A DNA stretch of 64,000 nucleotides from Streptomyces dysideae (GCF_001514305.1 NZ_KQ949100.1:10376-74375), one strand, 5' to 3'. Positions 49,065 to 57,610 are shown, counted from the first letter of the stretch. Numbers and translations: made by a program. The notes: generated from the sequence alone by a model not told the origin.

Positions 49065-49676
49065 TCAGTTCACCAACTGGCGGTGCAGTGCGCCCCGTAC
49101 GAGATCGGCGACGCCATCCTCGCCGGGCGGGGCCGCGACACAGGACAGGGCGAGCCGTACGACGAGTTCGCACGAGCGCGCGAGATCGGCGCTGTCGGAC
49201 TTGTTGGCCCCCGGCCCGGACAGCGCGGTCACGGCACGGTCCCGCACGATGGCCACGAAGTCGCCCGGCGACGGCAACGGCCCGTCCGCCCGCCGCTGCG
49301 CCGGCACCGCCGAGGAGGACGGTACGGCGGACAGCGTCGGTGAGGGCAGGCGCTCGCTCCAGCAGCCGGTGAGCATGGCCCGCACGAGGGCGTTCTCGCG
49401 GGCGGTCGAGGCGGTCCACTCGGCGGTGGCGGTGAGCCGCTCCCGGGGATCACTGTGCGTGCCGAGCGCCCGCTCCACGCCGGCGAGATAACCGTCGGCC
49501 GCTCTCCTGACCAGCGCCCTGGCCAGCCCCTCCTTGCTCCCGAACTCGTTGTACAGCGTCTGCCGGGACACCCCGGCCGCCGCGGCGACATCCACCATCC
49601 GCACGGCAGACCAAGGCCGACGCGCCAGCGCCGTATAAGCGGCATCCAGCAGGGACTCCCGCGCTGCAGGCATCAT
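49065..49676 (-). CDS. TetR/AcrR family transcriptional regulator
   Basis: A 203-residue regulator with the helix-turn-helix at about 26-47 (VRMVDVAAAAGVSRQTLYNEFGSKEGL) and a variable ligand domain. The stop lies 4 nt beyond the SMR stop on the opposite strand, so it is a neighbour but not divergent with it; its operator may lie in the large gap upstream. ATG at 49676 or the next codon. Confidence 0.86.
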   Translation of the reverse strand: MMPAARESLLDAAYTALARRPWSAVRMVDVAAAAGVSRQTLYNEFGSKEGLARALVRRAADGYLAGVERALGTHSDPRERLTATAEWTASTARENALVRAMLTGCWSERLPSPTLSAVPSSSAVPAQRRADGPLPSPGDFVAIVRDRAVTALSGPGANKSDSADLARSCELVVRLALSCVAAPPGEDGVADLVRGALHRQLVN

Positions 49677-50317
49677 CGCCTCCCTGGGCGAGCGGCTCTG
49701 CGCCCAGATTTGACGCGTGCGCGAGCACTGTCAAGGGTTCGCGAGGGCACACAGGGGCGCCTTTCGACAGGGATGCGCGGGGGCACGGCCGCGAGGCCGC
49801 AGGCAGCCGGCCATCAAGCGGGTGGTGTCCCGTGGCGTGGTGTGGTCATGCGGACCGCGCGGCTCCGCTCGGCTCGCCGGGGGAAGGCGCCGGCCGGCCC
49901 TCCGCCCAGCCGTCCGCGCCACTCACAGGCGGCTACGCCCCAATCCCGCGCGGCACCGGGCACGCAGCTGCGCTGACCTGCCTGGTCACGGACTCCGCGC
50001 CGCCACACCACTTCGCGGGACGCCACCATCAAGCGCCGGGCATCCGCACCGCCGCGACCGCAGACAGCCGTCAGCCTGCGGGCAGCCGGGCCACGGAGGG
50101 CGCCCAGTTGCGAGCAGCCGCATCGCTGAAGCCGTACGCCCCCACACCCGCCCGGCCGCGGGCAATCGTGCCGCTTGGGGCGGCGCCCGTCCCAAAGCAG
50201 GCGGCACCCCGTCAGCGCCGGGCCGCGCGCCCCACCCCGCCCCGACACCAACCCCGCACACTCTTGATCCCGAGGCCCGGTAGCCCCACCCCAACCACGA
50301 CAGATACCGTTCCCTAC
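49677..50317. other. 641-nt non-coding region rich in repeat fragments
   Basis: Between the TetR start and hisN. Both strands have open frames only because of GC bias; codon patterns look random. Repeat-like pieces include CAATCGTGCCGCTTGGGGCG (50164 on), the kind of hairpin found in many Streptomyces intergenic regions, and two diverged opposed copies of a CGGGAC(A/G)CCACC stretch at 49816-49832 and 50018-50030. The TetR and hisN promoters should lie at the ends. Confidence 0.5.
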
Positions 50318-51118
50318 ATGCCCGACTACCTCGACGACCTCCGCCTCGCCCACGTCCTCGCGGACAACGCCGACGCGGTCACCATGGCCCGCTTCAAGGC
50401 CCTCGACCTCAAGGTCGAGACGAAGCCGGACATGACCCCGGTGAGCGAGGCGGACAAGGCCGCCGAGGAACTCATCCGCGGCCAGCTCCAGCGCGCCCGC
50501 CCGAGAGACGCGATCCTCGGCGAGGAGTACGGCATCGAGGGCACCGGCCCCCGCCGCTGGGTCATCGACCCGATCGACGGCACCAAGAACTACGTCCGCG
50601 GCGTCCCCGTCTGGGCCACCCTGATCTCCCTGATGGAGGCGGGCGAGGGCGGCTACCAGCCCGTCGTCGGCGTCGTCTCCGCCCCTGCCCTGAGCCGCCG
50701 CTGGTGGGCCGCGAAGGGCCACGGCGCCTTCACCGGCCGCAGCCTGTCCTCCGCGACCCGCCTGCACGTCTCCGGCGTCTCGAAGCTGACGGACGCCTCC
50801 TTCGCGTACTCCTCGCTCACCGGCTGGGACGACCAGGGCCGCCTCGGCGGCTTCCTGGACCTGACCCGCGAGGTGTGGCGCACGCGCGCGTACGGCGACT
50901 TCTGGCCGTACATGATGGTCGCCGAGGGCTCGGTGGACCTCTGCGCCGAACCGGAACTCTCCCTGTGGGACATGGCCGCCACCGCGATCGTCGTCACCGA
51001 GGCCGGCGGCACCTTCACCGGCCTCGACGGCCGCCCGGGCCCGCACAGCGGCAACGCGGCCGCGTCGAACGGCCTGCTGCACGACGAGTTCCTGGGGTAT
51101 CTCAACCAACGCTACTGA
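50318..51118 (+). CDS. hisN: Histidinol-phosphatase, inositol monophosphatase type
   Basis: A 266-residue Mg2+-dependent phosphatase of the IMPase fold, catalysing L-histidinol phosphate hydrolysis in histidine synthesis. Metal-site motifs are ILGEEYGIEG (Glu), VIDPIDGTKNYVRG (Asp/Asp) and ELSLWDMAATAIV (Asp). Actinobacteria use this HisN type. ATG at 50318 (MPDYLDDLRLAHVL) has no ribosome site and a TACC-type promoter element close upstream, so it may be leaderless. The related IMPase/CysQ functions cannot be fully excluded. Confidence 0.9.
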   Translation: MPDYLDDLRLAHVLADNADAVTMARFKALDLKVETKPDMTPVSEADKAAEELIRGQLQRARPRDAILGEEYGIEGTGPRRWVIDPIDGTKNYVRGVPVWATLISLMEAGEGGYQPVVGVVSAPALSRRWWAAKGHGAFTGRSLSSATRLHVSGVSKLTDASFAYSSLTGWDDQGRLGGFLDLTREVWRTRAYGDFWPYMMVAEGSVDLCAEPELSLWDMAATAIVVTEAGGTFTGLDGRPGPHSGNAAASNGLLHDEFLGYLNQRY

Positions 51119-51229
51119 GCGCCCCCTTGTTGGCCACCTCTTTGCCTGCCACTCTGAGAGTGCCCCCACTTGTGAATTTGTGAAACAATGAACAAACGGT
51201 GGGGTTACTACAGGAGGTGGCTCCATCCC

Positions 51230-51622
51230 ATGCTCGTCCGCGACGCCATGAGCACGGTGGTCCTCACCATCGGCCCCGACCACACCCTCCGCCAGTCCGC
51301 CGCCCTGATGTCCGCCCGCCGAATCGGCGCGGCCGTCGTCCTCGACCCCGACGCCGGCGGCATCGGCATCCTCACCGAACGCGACATCCTCAACTCCGTA
51401 GGCCTGGGCCAGAGCCCGGACACGGAGCGTGCCCACGCCCACACCACCACGGACGTCGTGTTCGCCGCCCCGACCTGGACCCTGGAGGAGGCGGCCCACG
51501 CCATGGCGCACGGCGGCTTCCGTCATCTCATCGTCCTCGACCACGACGAGCCGGTCGGCATCGTCTCGGTCCGCGACATCATCCGCTGCTGGGCCCCGAT
51601 GCGTCAGCACGCGCCCGCCTGA
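51230..51622 (+). CDS. CBS-domain pair protein
   Basis: A 130-residue protein consisting of two CBS domains (about 1-60, MLVRDAMSTVVLTIGPDHTL...GILTERDIL; and 65-122, VVFAAPTWTLEEAAHAM...GIVSVRDIIR). Such proteins bind adenine nucleotides and adjust partner proteins. ATG at 51230 follows AGGAGGTGG. The 111-nt leader has a direct repeat TTGTGAAT/TTGTGAAA (51172-51186). Partner unknown. Confidence 0.85.
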   Translation: MLVRDAMSTVVLTIGPDHTLRQSAALMSARRIGAAVVLDPDAGGIGILTERDILNSVGLGQSPDTERAHAHTTTDVVFAAPTWTLEEAAHAMAHGGFRHLIVLDHDEPVGIVSVRDIIRCWAPMRQHAPA

Positions 51623-51712
51623 ACAGACCGGCGGGCCGAACCCCCTCGATGGCCTTGATGACCTCGACGAGGGAGTCCGGCCCGCCGCAACGACAAGCGA
51701 TCCAGTGCTGAT

Positions 51713-51857
51713 TCAGCCACGCAGGGCCTGGACGGCGGCCTCCCAGCCGCTTGCCGAAGTCTTCGCCCGCCTGGCGGAAGTTGCCGATCGCGCGCTCGGC
51801 GATGTCATCGCGCGAGACCTTGGCGATGAAGCCCGCCACGTGCGCCTCCTGCGACAT
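51713..51857 (-). pseudogene. Catalase gene remnant (C-terminal end fused to the start region)
   Basis: From ATG 51857 the frame reads MSQEAHVAGFIAKVSRDD, IAERAIGNFRQAGEDFGKRL, which is the C-terminal helix of monofunctional catalases. After KRL the frame must shift by one base (extra G in CTGGGAGG) to continue as EAAVQALRG-stop, the usual catalase end. About 430 codons including all heme and active-site residues are gone. The start region, ribosome site AGGAGG and a Fur-type operator are still in place, divergent from the Fur-family gene. This looks like a deletion scar of the regulated catalase. Confidence 0.7.
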
Positions 51858-51864
51858 TCCTATA

Positions 51865-51879
51865 TTAGACTTCATCTAA
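51865..51879. promoter_or_regulatory. Fur/PerR-type operator
   Basis: TTAGACTTCATCTAA is a perfect 5-bp inverted repeat TTAGA-N5-TCTAA of the PerR/Fur box kind. It overlaps the start of the catalase remnant and is 67 nt upstream of the Fur-family gene; a weaker half-site AATCTAA lies at 51894-51900. Probably bound by the adjacent regulator. Confidence 0.7.
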
Positions 51880-51945
51880 GTCAAGCAGAGCTCCAATCTA
51901 ACACCTGGTCGCGACCTGGTCGCCCTTGCTGTTAGGCTGGTGCGT

Positions 51946-52362
51946 ATGAGTGACCTTCTGGAACGGCTGCGCGGGCGCGGATGGCGGATGACCGCGCAGC
52001 GGCGCGTCGTGGCCGAGGTCCTCGACGGCGAGCACGTCCACCTGACGGCCGACGAGGTCCACTCGCGGGCTGTCGCCAAGCTGCCCGAGATCTCCCGGGC
52101 GACCGTCTACAACACGCTGGGTGAGCTGGTCTCCCTCGGCGAGGTGCTCGAGGTCGCCACGGACAAGCGCGCGAAGCGCTACGACCCGAACGCCCACACT
52201 CCGCACCACCACCTGGTCTGCGCCCAGTGCGGCGCGATCCGCGACGTCCACCCGACGGGCAACCCGCTGGCCGACCTCCCCGACAGCGAGCGCTTCGGCT
52301 TCACGGTCTCGGACGTCGAGGTGACATACCGCGGCGTCTGCCCGAACTGTGCGGCGGCGTAA
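51946..52362 (+). CDS. Fur-family regulator, PerR/CatR-like
   Basis: A 138-residue metalloregulator. The winged helix is about 10-80 (GWRMTAQRRVVAEVL...ISRATVYNTLGELVSLGEVLEV). The regulatory site includes HTPHHHLVC, and the structural zinc site is CAQCG plus CPNC. With a divergent catalase remnant and a Fur box it fits CatR/PerR, the peroxide-sensing repressor of catalase. TAGGCT is 7 nt before the ATG, so the transcript may be leaderless. With the catalase gone it may still control itself or distant genes. Confidence 0.88.
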   Translation: MSDLLERLRGRGWRMTAQRRVVAEVLDGEHVHLTADEVHSRAVAKLPEISRATVYNTLGELVSLGEVLEVATDKRAKRYDPNAHTPHHHLVCAQCGAIRDVHPTGNPLADLPDSERFGFTVSDVEVTYRGVCPNCAAA

Positions 52363-52373
52363 GCGTTCCCCCT

Positions 52374-52406
52374 AGCCCCGGCCCCTCTTGCATGGGCGCC
52401 GGGGCT
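52374..52406 (+). terminator. Terminator after the Fur-family gene
   Basis: AGCCCCGGC and GCCGGGGCT pair over 9 bp around a 15-nt loop, followed by TCGTGCTG; it is 12 nt past the stop codon. Confidence 0.65.
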
Positions 52407-52499
52407 TCGTGCTGTCTGCGGGCTTCCTGAATCTGACAGACCGTCATATGGTCAACGGCACCCACCAGTCCGTCCGTTCCGCACTCCGCGAGGAGCCCC

Positions 52500-53315
52500 G
52501 TGGGAGAGCCAGCACCGGCACCTGGAGAGCCGTACCCGAAACTCAAGGCCCACGACCTGACCCGCGTCTTCGGCCGAACCCCCCACACGGTCGACGCCCT
52601 CGGCCCCCTGGATCTCAGCGTCGCCCCGGGCGAGTTCGTCTGCCTGGTAGGCCCCTCGGGCTGCGGCAAGTCCACGCTCCTGCGCATAGCGGCGGGCCTG
52701 CTCCGCCCCAGCACGGGCACCCTGGAGATCCGTACGTCGCTGCGGCCTGATATGCGGCTCCGCCGCGTGGCGCGCCCAGCGGCGATGATCTTCCAGGACT
52801 ACGGCATCTACGACTGGAAGACGGTCCGCGCGAACGTCCGCTTCGGCCTGGACATCCAACGCGTCCCCCGCCGCTCGGCGAACGCCCGCGCCGACGAGTG
52901 GCTGGCCCGCATGGGCCTGTCCGACTTCGCCCACGCCTACCCGGCGACCCTCTCGGGCGGCATGCGTCAACGGGTGGCGATAGCCAGAGCCCTGGCGGTG
53001 GAACCCGAACTCCTCCTGATGGACGAGCCGTTCGCGGCCCTGGACGCCCAGCTCCGCACGATCCTCCAGGACGAGCTGCTGGACCTCACCCAGACGACCC
53101 GCACGACCACCCTGTTCATCACCCACAGCCTGGAAGAGGCGATCGTCCTCGGCGACCGGGTCCTCGTGATGTCCGCCCGCCCGGGCCGCATCATCGCCGA
53201 ACACCACCCGCCGTTCCCCCGCCCACGCACCGGCGACATCCGCGCCACCCCCGCGTTCACGTCCCTGAAGAGCGAGTTGTGGGACCTGCTCAGGAAGGAG
53301 GCGGCACCAGCATGA
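52500..53315 (+). CDS. ABC transporter ATP-binding protein, SsuB/TauB-like
   Basis: A 271-residue ATPase. Walker A is GPSGCGKST (about 51-59), Q-loop MIFQDYGIYDW, signature LSGGMRQRVAIARAL, Walker B LLLMDEPFAALD and H-loop FITHSLEEA. The segment LRPDMRLRRVARPAA between Walker A and the Q-loop is encoded by a dispersed repeat and makes this arm longer than usual. GTG at 52500 follows GAGGAG at 5 nt. It is the first gene of a three-gene importer with ATGA overlaps. Substrate likely a sulfonate, nitrate-like anion or pyrimidine precursor. Confidence 0.9.
   Translation: MGEPAPAPGEPYPKLKAHDLTRVFGRTPHTVDALGPLDLSVAPGEFVCLVGPSGCGKSTLLRIAAGLLRPSTGTLEIRTSLRPDMRLRRVARPAAMIFQDYGIYDWKTVRANVRFGLDIQRVPRRSANARADEWLARMGLSDFAHAYPATLSGGMRQRVAIARALAVEPELLLMDEPFAALDAQLRTILQDELLDLTQTTRTTTLFITHSLEEAIVLGDRVLVMSARPGRIIAEHHPPFPRPRTGDIRATPAFTSLKSELWDLLRKEAAPA
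52742..52780 (+). repeat. Streptomyces dispersed repeat, copy C, within the ATPase gene
   Basis: GATATGCGGCTCCGCCGCGT followed by GGCGCGCCCAGC matches the core of copies A and B (one base shorter in the GGG run). It is read in frame as DMRLRRVARPA. Confidence 0.65.
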
Positions 53316-54178
53316 CCACCCTCTCCGAACCCCCGCCCGAGACCCTCCTGATCCGGCGCCCGGGCCCCCAGGAACTCCACCCCGCCCGCACCCACCACCG
53401 CCGCCGCCGAGCCCTGGAGCTGACCCTCGCGGCAGCGGTCCCCGTTGCCCTGGTCCTCCTCTGGCAACTGGCCGCGACCCGGGCCTGGATCGACGACCGT
53501 GTCTACCCGGCCCCCTCCACGATCCTCGCCGACGGCTGGGACCGGGCGGCGGCGGGCGACCTGTGGCCGGACGTGTGGGCCACGCTGAAACGCGTCCTGG
53601 CGGGCTACGCGATCGGCACGGCGACGGGCTACGCCCTGGGCCTCCTGATGGGCTCCCTGTCCCTGGTACGAGCGGCCCTGGAACCGCTCCTGGACGCCCT
53701 GTACGTCGTACCGAAACTGGCCCTGCTGCCGATCTTCCTGAACATGTTCGGCCTGGGCGAGGGCCCGCAGGTGGCGCTGGTGGCGGCGACGGTCTTCTTC
53801 TTCGTCTGGATCTCGACGATGTCGGCGGTGATGTCCGTCCCCGACGGCCACCGGGACGCGGGCCGGGTCTTCGGCGCCTCACCGTGGCAGATGTTCCACC
53901 ACGTGCTGCTGCCGGCGTCGCTGCCGCAGGTCCTGGTGGGCGCGCGGATAGCCGCGGGCGTGGCGGTCCTGGTGATCGTCGCCTCGGAACAGATCGCCGC
54001 GACGAACGGTCTGGGCCACCTGATCTTCGACTCGCGCGCCCTGTTCCAGAACGACGTGATGTTCGTGGGCATCGTCTGCGTGGCCGCCCTAGGGGTGATC
54101 TTCTCCGAACTGGTCCGCCTGCTGGGCCGCGTGCTCACCCCCTGGGCCCCGAGGGACCGAGGAAGGGGCCAGTCATGA
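53312..54178 (+). CDS. ABC transporter permease, SsuC/TauC-like
   Basis: A 288-residue permease with six membrane helices after a 35-residue Arg/Pro-rich cytoplasmic tail. The EAA-type loop is DAGRVFGASPWQMFHHVLLPASLPQVLVGAR. Helix VVPKLALLPIFLNMFGLGEGPQ is typical of the BPD_transp_1 group for nitrate/sulfonate/bicarbonate importers. Start ATG overlaps the ATPase stop and its own stop overlaps the next ATG. Confidence 0.9.
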   Translation: MTTLSEPPPETLLIRRPGPQELHPARTHHRRRRALELTLAAAVPVALVLLWQLAATRAWIDDRVYPAPSTILADGWDRAAAGDLWPDVWATLKRVLAGYAIGTATGYALGLLMGSLSLVRAALEPLLDALYVVPKLALLPIFLNMFGLGEGPQVALVAATVFFFVWISTMSAVMSVPDGHRDAGRVFGASPWQMFHHVLLPASLPQVLVGARIAAGVAVLVIVASEQIAATNGLGHLIFDSRALFQNDVMFVGIVCVAALGVIFSELVRLLGRVLTPWAPRDRGRGQS

Positions 54179-55311
54179 GAAGAAGCCTCGGATACGCCGT
54201 AGCGGCCGCCCTCCTGACGTCGGCGGCCTGCTCGTCACCCCAGGACGGCGATACGACGTCGAAGGCGGCGGCGGAGAAACGCACGGTCCGCCCGGTGGCC
54301 GGCTGCGACGCCCGCTCCTGGACGAACCCGGCGGACCTGTCCCCCACTCGCACCCCGGCCCGCTGCTCCCCCGGCGCCCCGGCTCCACTGCCCCTCTCCG
54401 AGCCCCGCGAACTGACGATCGCGACGGGCACACTGAGCGCGGAGTACGTGGCCCCTCTCCAAGTGGCCCTCGACAAGGGCGAGTTCAAGAAGGAGGGCCT
54501 GGACGTCACTCTCAAGGTCCTCCCCACCCCGGACGCCCTCCCCCTCCTCGCCAAGGGCGACATGGACGCCCTGTGGGCGGCCCCCGAGGCGGCCGTCATG
54601 AACGGCATCAAGGGCGGCTTCGACATCAAGTGGGTCGCGGGGAACTTCTCACCCGACCCGAAGTCGAAGAGCGGCCTGTGGGTGAAGCTGCGGAACGGCG
54701 AAACCGCGGGCCGGGCCCCGATGGCCGGCCGCAAGCTCGGCACGATGATCGGCAAGGGCTCGGTCATCGCGTACCCCATGGAAAAGGCCCTGGAAACCCA
54801 CGACGGTGGCCTGGCCGACATCCAGTACCAGCAACTGGGCTCGGCCGACGTCCTCACGGCTCTCCAGAACGGCGGTGTCGACTCGGCCTGGCTCCTGGAC
54901 CCGGTCTGGCGCAAGGTGGACGGCGAGCCTGGCTACGCCTTCCTGGGCGGCCAGCCGCTGGGCGAGCCCTTGGGCGGCATGCTGTACGGCCGCACGCTGC
55001 TGGCCGACGACGTGGACGCGGGGGTGGCACTCCTCCGTGCGTACATCCGGACGCTGAACACGTACTTCCCGCCGGACTACAAACAGAACGCGACCTTCGT
55101 CGCATACCTGGCCGAACTCCTCAAGGCAGACGAGCAGATCCTCAGCTCGACCCCGTCCCTCCGCATGGACTGGGAGATCCGCGAGGGCACGACGACCCGC
55201 CTCCAGTCGGCATACGACGCCCAGGGTGTGACGGAGGGCACCCCGCTGCCGGAGTCGAAGACGGTGAACCGCGCCTTGTACGAGGAGGCGGTGGGCCACG
55301 GAAACCCCTGA
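54175..55311 (+). CDS. ABC transporter substrate-binding lipoprotein, SsuA/THI5-like
   Basis: A 378-residue lipoprotein: signal MRRSLGYAVAAALL, lipobox TSAAC with lipidated Cys19. A 60-residue linker carrying two further Cys (VAGCDARSW, ARCSPGAP), perhaps a disulfide, precedes the binding fold from ELTIATGTLSAEYVAPLQVAL. NMT1-type features (ALDKGEFKKEGLDVTL, GSVIAYPMEKAL, LLDPVWRKV) point to a small anionic or heterocyclic ligand. Third gene of the importer, coupled by ATGA and ended by the hairpin at 55328. Confidence 0.88.
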   Translation: MRRSLGYAVAAALLTSAACSSPQDGDTTSKAAAEKRTVRPVAGCDARSWTNPADLSPTRTPARCSPGAPAPLPLSEPRELTIATGTLSAEYVAPLQVALDKGEFKKEGLDVTLKVLPTPDALPLLAKGDMDALWAAPEAAVMNGIKGGFDIKWVAGNFSPDPKSKSGLWVKLRNGETAGRAPMAGRKLGTMIGKGSVIAYPMEKALETHDGGLADIQYQQLGSADVLTALQNGGVDSAWLLDPVWRKVDGEPGYAFLGGQPLGEPLGGMLYGRTLLADDVDAGVALLRAYIRTLNTYFPPDYKQNATFVAYLAELLKADEQILSSTPSLRMDWEIREGTTTRLQSAYDAQGVTEGTPLPESKTVNRALYEEAVGHGNP

Positions 55312-55327
55312 GAGGACCTGAAAACAC

Positions 55328-55361
55328 CTGAGGCCGGAACCCTTTCGGATTCCGGCCTCAG
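55328..55361 (+). terminator. Terminator of the ABC importer operon
   Basis: CTGAGGCCGGAA and TTCCGGCCTCAG pair over 12 bp around CCCTTTCGGA, then ATCTTC. It is 16 nt past the stop and directly abuts the 3' end of the convergent tRNA gene, which it may also terminate. Confidence 0.8.
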
Positions 55362-55369
55362 ATCTTCAG

Positions 55370-55443
55370 TAGCGGGGACAGGATTTGAACCTGCGACCTC
55401 TGGGTTATGAGCCCAGCGAGCTACCGAGCTGCTCCACCCCGCG
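55370..55443 (-). tRNA. tRNA-fMet (CAT), copy 1
   Basis: A full cloverleaf can be drawn: acceptor CGCGGGG/CCCCGC with an unpaired 1-72 position, D-arm GAGC-AGCTCGGTA-GCTC, anticodon stem with three G-C pairs around CTCATAA, and T-loop TTCAAAT. The 1-72 mismatch and the GGG/CCC anticodon stem are the marks of an initiator tRNA. CCA is not encoded. Confidence 0.95.
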
Positions 55444-55523
55444 TCGATGAACTGAACGTTACGTCAGTGACGTGGGAAGAAGCAAATCAGCTACCTGTAC
55501 ACCCAGCACCACCGACGGCACAG

Positions 55524-57404
55524 TCACGCCGACAGTTCCTCCCGAAGCGCGTCCCGCAACCGAGCCGCCCTCTCCGCAACCTCCCCCGGCCCCAAGGACA
55601 CGGCCCGATCAGCCCACCGCTGCCCTTCCGCCAGCTCGCCGCGACGCGCGTAGAGCAGGGCAAGCCGCAACGCCGCCCGCGCATGCCCCGCATCCGCCGC
55701 CCGGGTCCACCACACGGCAGCCTCCGGCTCGCTCCCCTCCCGGGCCAGCAGCAGCCCCAGATTGAACGCCCCGTTCCGAGACCCGGCCTCGGCGGCCGCC
55801 CGGTACCACCGAGCCGCCTCCACGACATCGCCCCGCGCAGCGGCAAGCATCCCCACCCGCACCTGCGCCCGCCGATGCCCCTGCGAAGCCGCCCGCTCGT
55901 ACCACTCCTCACACTCGGTCTTCTCGTGCACCGCCTCGCCCAGCTCATGCGCCGGCGCCGGCGGCCGCCGGGCATCCAGCACGGTCGCCAGCCGATACGC
56001 CGCCTCCGCACTGCCGCCCCCCGCCGCACACCGCAGATGCCGCTCAGCGGCGAGTTCGTCGCCGTCCCGCAGCCGCGCGATCCCGACCTGCAACGCCGCC
56101 TCCGTATGCCCGGCGGCCGCAGCGCGCTCGTACCACCGCAGCGCGACCACGTCCTCGCCCCGCCCCGCGAACAGGATCCCGAGGTTGAACGCCGCGTCGA
56201 CGCTCCCGGCCTCCGCGGCCTTGGAGAACCACGGCTCCGCCCCGCCCGCGTCCCCGCTCTGCAGCAGCAGGATCGCCAGCGCGTTCGCCGCTTCCCGGTG
56301 CCCGGCGTACGCCGCCCGCCGGTACCACTGCTCGGCCTGCGCGGTACGCCCCTGCTCGGCGCAGAGCAGCCCGAGGTTGTACGCGCCGTTCACGTCCCCG
56401 GCATCCATCGCGGCCCGGTACCACCGCTCGGCGGTCTGCGTCTCGCCGCGCTCGGCGTGCAGCGCGCCCAGCGCGTTCGCCGCGTTGCCGTCGCCGTCCT
56501 GCGCGGCCCGCAGCCACCACACGGCGGCGCTCTCGGTGTCGCCCGCGTCCCGCAGCAGGAACCCGAGCGCGCAGGCGGCCCGTGCCTCGCCGTCCTTGGC
56601 GGACGTCAGATACCAGCGCCCGGCCTCCTTGAGCTCCCCGCGCTTCTCCAGGATCGCCCCGAGGTGCAGCGCGGCCCGCCGGTGTCCGCGCGCGGCGGCC
56701 TGCCGGTACCACTGCTCGGCCTCTTCCAGCCCTTCGACGCCGTCGTCGGCCCCGGTCTCGCCGGCGCGCGGCGCGTCCCGGTCGAGCGCCCGCGCCAGCC
56801 GGTACGCCGCCTCCCGGTGCCCTCGCTCCGCCGCGGCCCGCATCCACGGCGCGGCCCCGCCGTCACCGCGGTGTTCGAGCAGATCGGCGAGCGCGTACGC
56901 GCCCAGCGCATGCCCCTGCTCGGCGGACTGCCGCAGCCAGTACTCGGCGGCGGGCTCGTCGCCGCGCTCACGGTGGTGCCGGCCCAGCGCATGGGCGGCC
57001 GCGGCCGAGCCGGCGACGGCGGCGATCCGCCACCATCCGGCGGCGTCGTCGGCGTACCCGCGCTGATGGAGAAGGACTCCGAGGTTGTTGGCGGCGGCCC
57101 GGTCGCCGGCCGCGGTGGCAGCCCGCAGATGGGGTTCGGCTCCGTCGAGATCACCGCGGCGCAGCAGCATGGCCCCGAGGACGCTCATCGCCTCGGCGTC
57201 ACCGGCCTCGGCGGCGAGCCGCCGGCGTGCCTCCTCGGCGGCCTCGCCGGTCTCGTCCCGGTCCGTGGTCTGCGAGAGGTCCCCCGCCGGCTCCAAGGCG
57301 TCGCCGACCGGCTGCACGAAATCGCCCGTCGGCTGCGAAAAGTCGGCAGGCTGCACAAACCGCCCTGTCTCCAACAGAGTTGCCTTGTCCCCCATAACGT
57401 CCAT
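55524..57404 (-). CDS. Sel1/TPR-like repeat protein of unknown function
   Basis: A 626-residue protein made of about fifteen 34-36-residue helical repeats with the pattern AxxLGxLLxxRGxxxxAExWYRRAAxxGH, intermediate between Sel1 and TPR. A 55-residue N-terminal tail (QPADFSQPTGDFVQPVGDALEPAGD) contains its own short FxQPxGD repeat. There is no signal peptide or catalytic domain, so it is probably a scaffold. ATG at 57404 follows AGGTGG; ATG 57395 is possible. It lies between two identical initiator tRNA genes on the same strand, 80 nt upstream of one and 207 nt from the other. Confidence 0.85.
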   Translation of the reverse strand: MDVMGDKATLLETGRFVQPADFSQPTGDFVQPVGDALEPAGDLSQTTDRDETGEAAEEARRRLAAEAGDAEAMSVLGAMLLRRGDLDGAEPHLRAATAAGDRAAANNLGVLLHQRGYADDAAGWWRIAAVAGSAAAAHALGRHHRERGDEPAAEYWLRQSAEQGHALGAYALADLLEHRGDGGAAPWMRAAAERGHREAAYRLARALDRDAPRAGETGADDGVEGLEEAEQWYRQAAARGHRRAALHLGAILEKRGELKEAGRWYLTSAKDGEARAACALGFLLRDAGDTESAAVWWLRAAQDGDGNAANALGALHAERGETQTAERWYRAAMDAGDVNGAYNLGLLCAEQGRTAQAEQWYRRAAYAGHREAANALAILLLQSGDAGGAEPWFSKAAEAGSVDAAFNLGILFAGRGEDVVALRWYERAAAAGHTEAALQVGIARLRDGDELAAERHLRCAAGGGSAEAAYRLATVLDARRPPAPAHELGEAVHEKTECEEWYERAASQGHRRAQVRVGMLAAARGDVVEAARWYRAAAEAGSRNGAFNLGLLLAREGSEPEAAVWWTRAADAGHARAALRLALLYARRGELAEGQRWADRAVSLGPGEVAERAARLRDALREELSA

Positions 57405-57569
57405 CGTCGCACCACCTGCAACCTGGGTACACCTGGTATACCGCAGCCATTGAGGTCACTTCAGCGTTTTGTCGACATGCCCACAGAGAGACAAGTCAAA
57501 CACAGTTTTGCCAACTCCCCACGACGGCGCGGCCATCCGACCCTCCGGCACATGCGTTCGCACATCACG

Positions 57570-57601
57570 AAGGCCCGGATCCTCGTAAGGATCCGGGCCT
57601 T
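57570..57601 (-). terminator. Terminator of tRNA-fMet copy 2
   Basis: AAGGCCCGGATCC and GGATCCGGGCCTT form a perfect 13-bp stem around TCGTAA. On the minus strand it lies 9 nt beyond the tRNA 3' end, and it also insulates the Sel1-like gene. Confidence 0.85.
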
Positions 57602-57610
57602 CGTCTGCAG

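Noticed and set aside
50000..50317. N-terminal extension of HisN to an upstream ATG at 49832
   Set aside because: The extra ~160 residues are Ala/Pro/Arg/Thr-rich with no homology, and the IMPase fold begins at ATG 50318.
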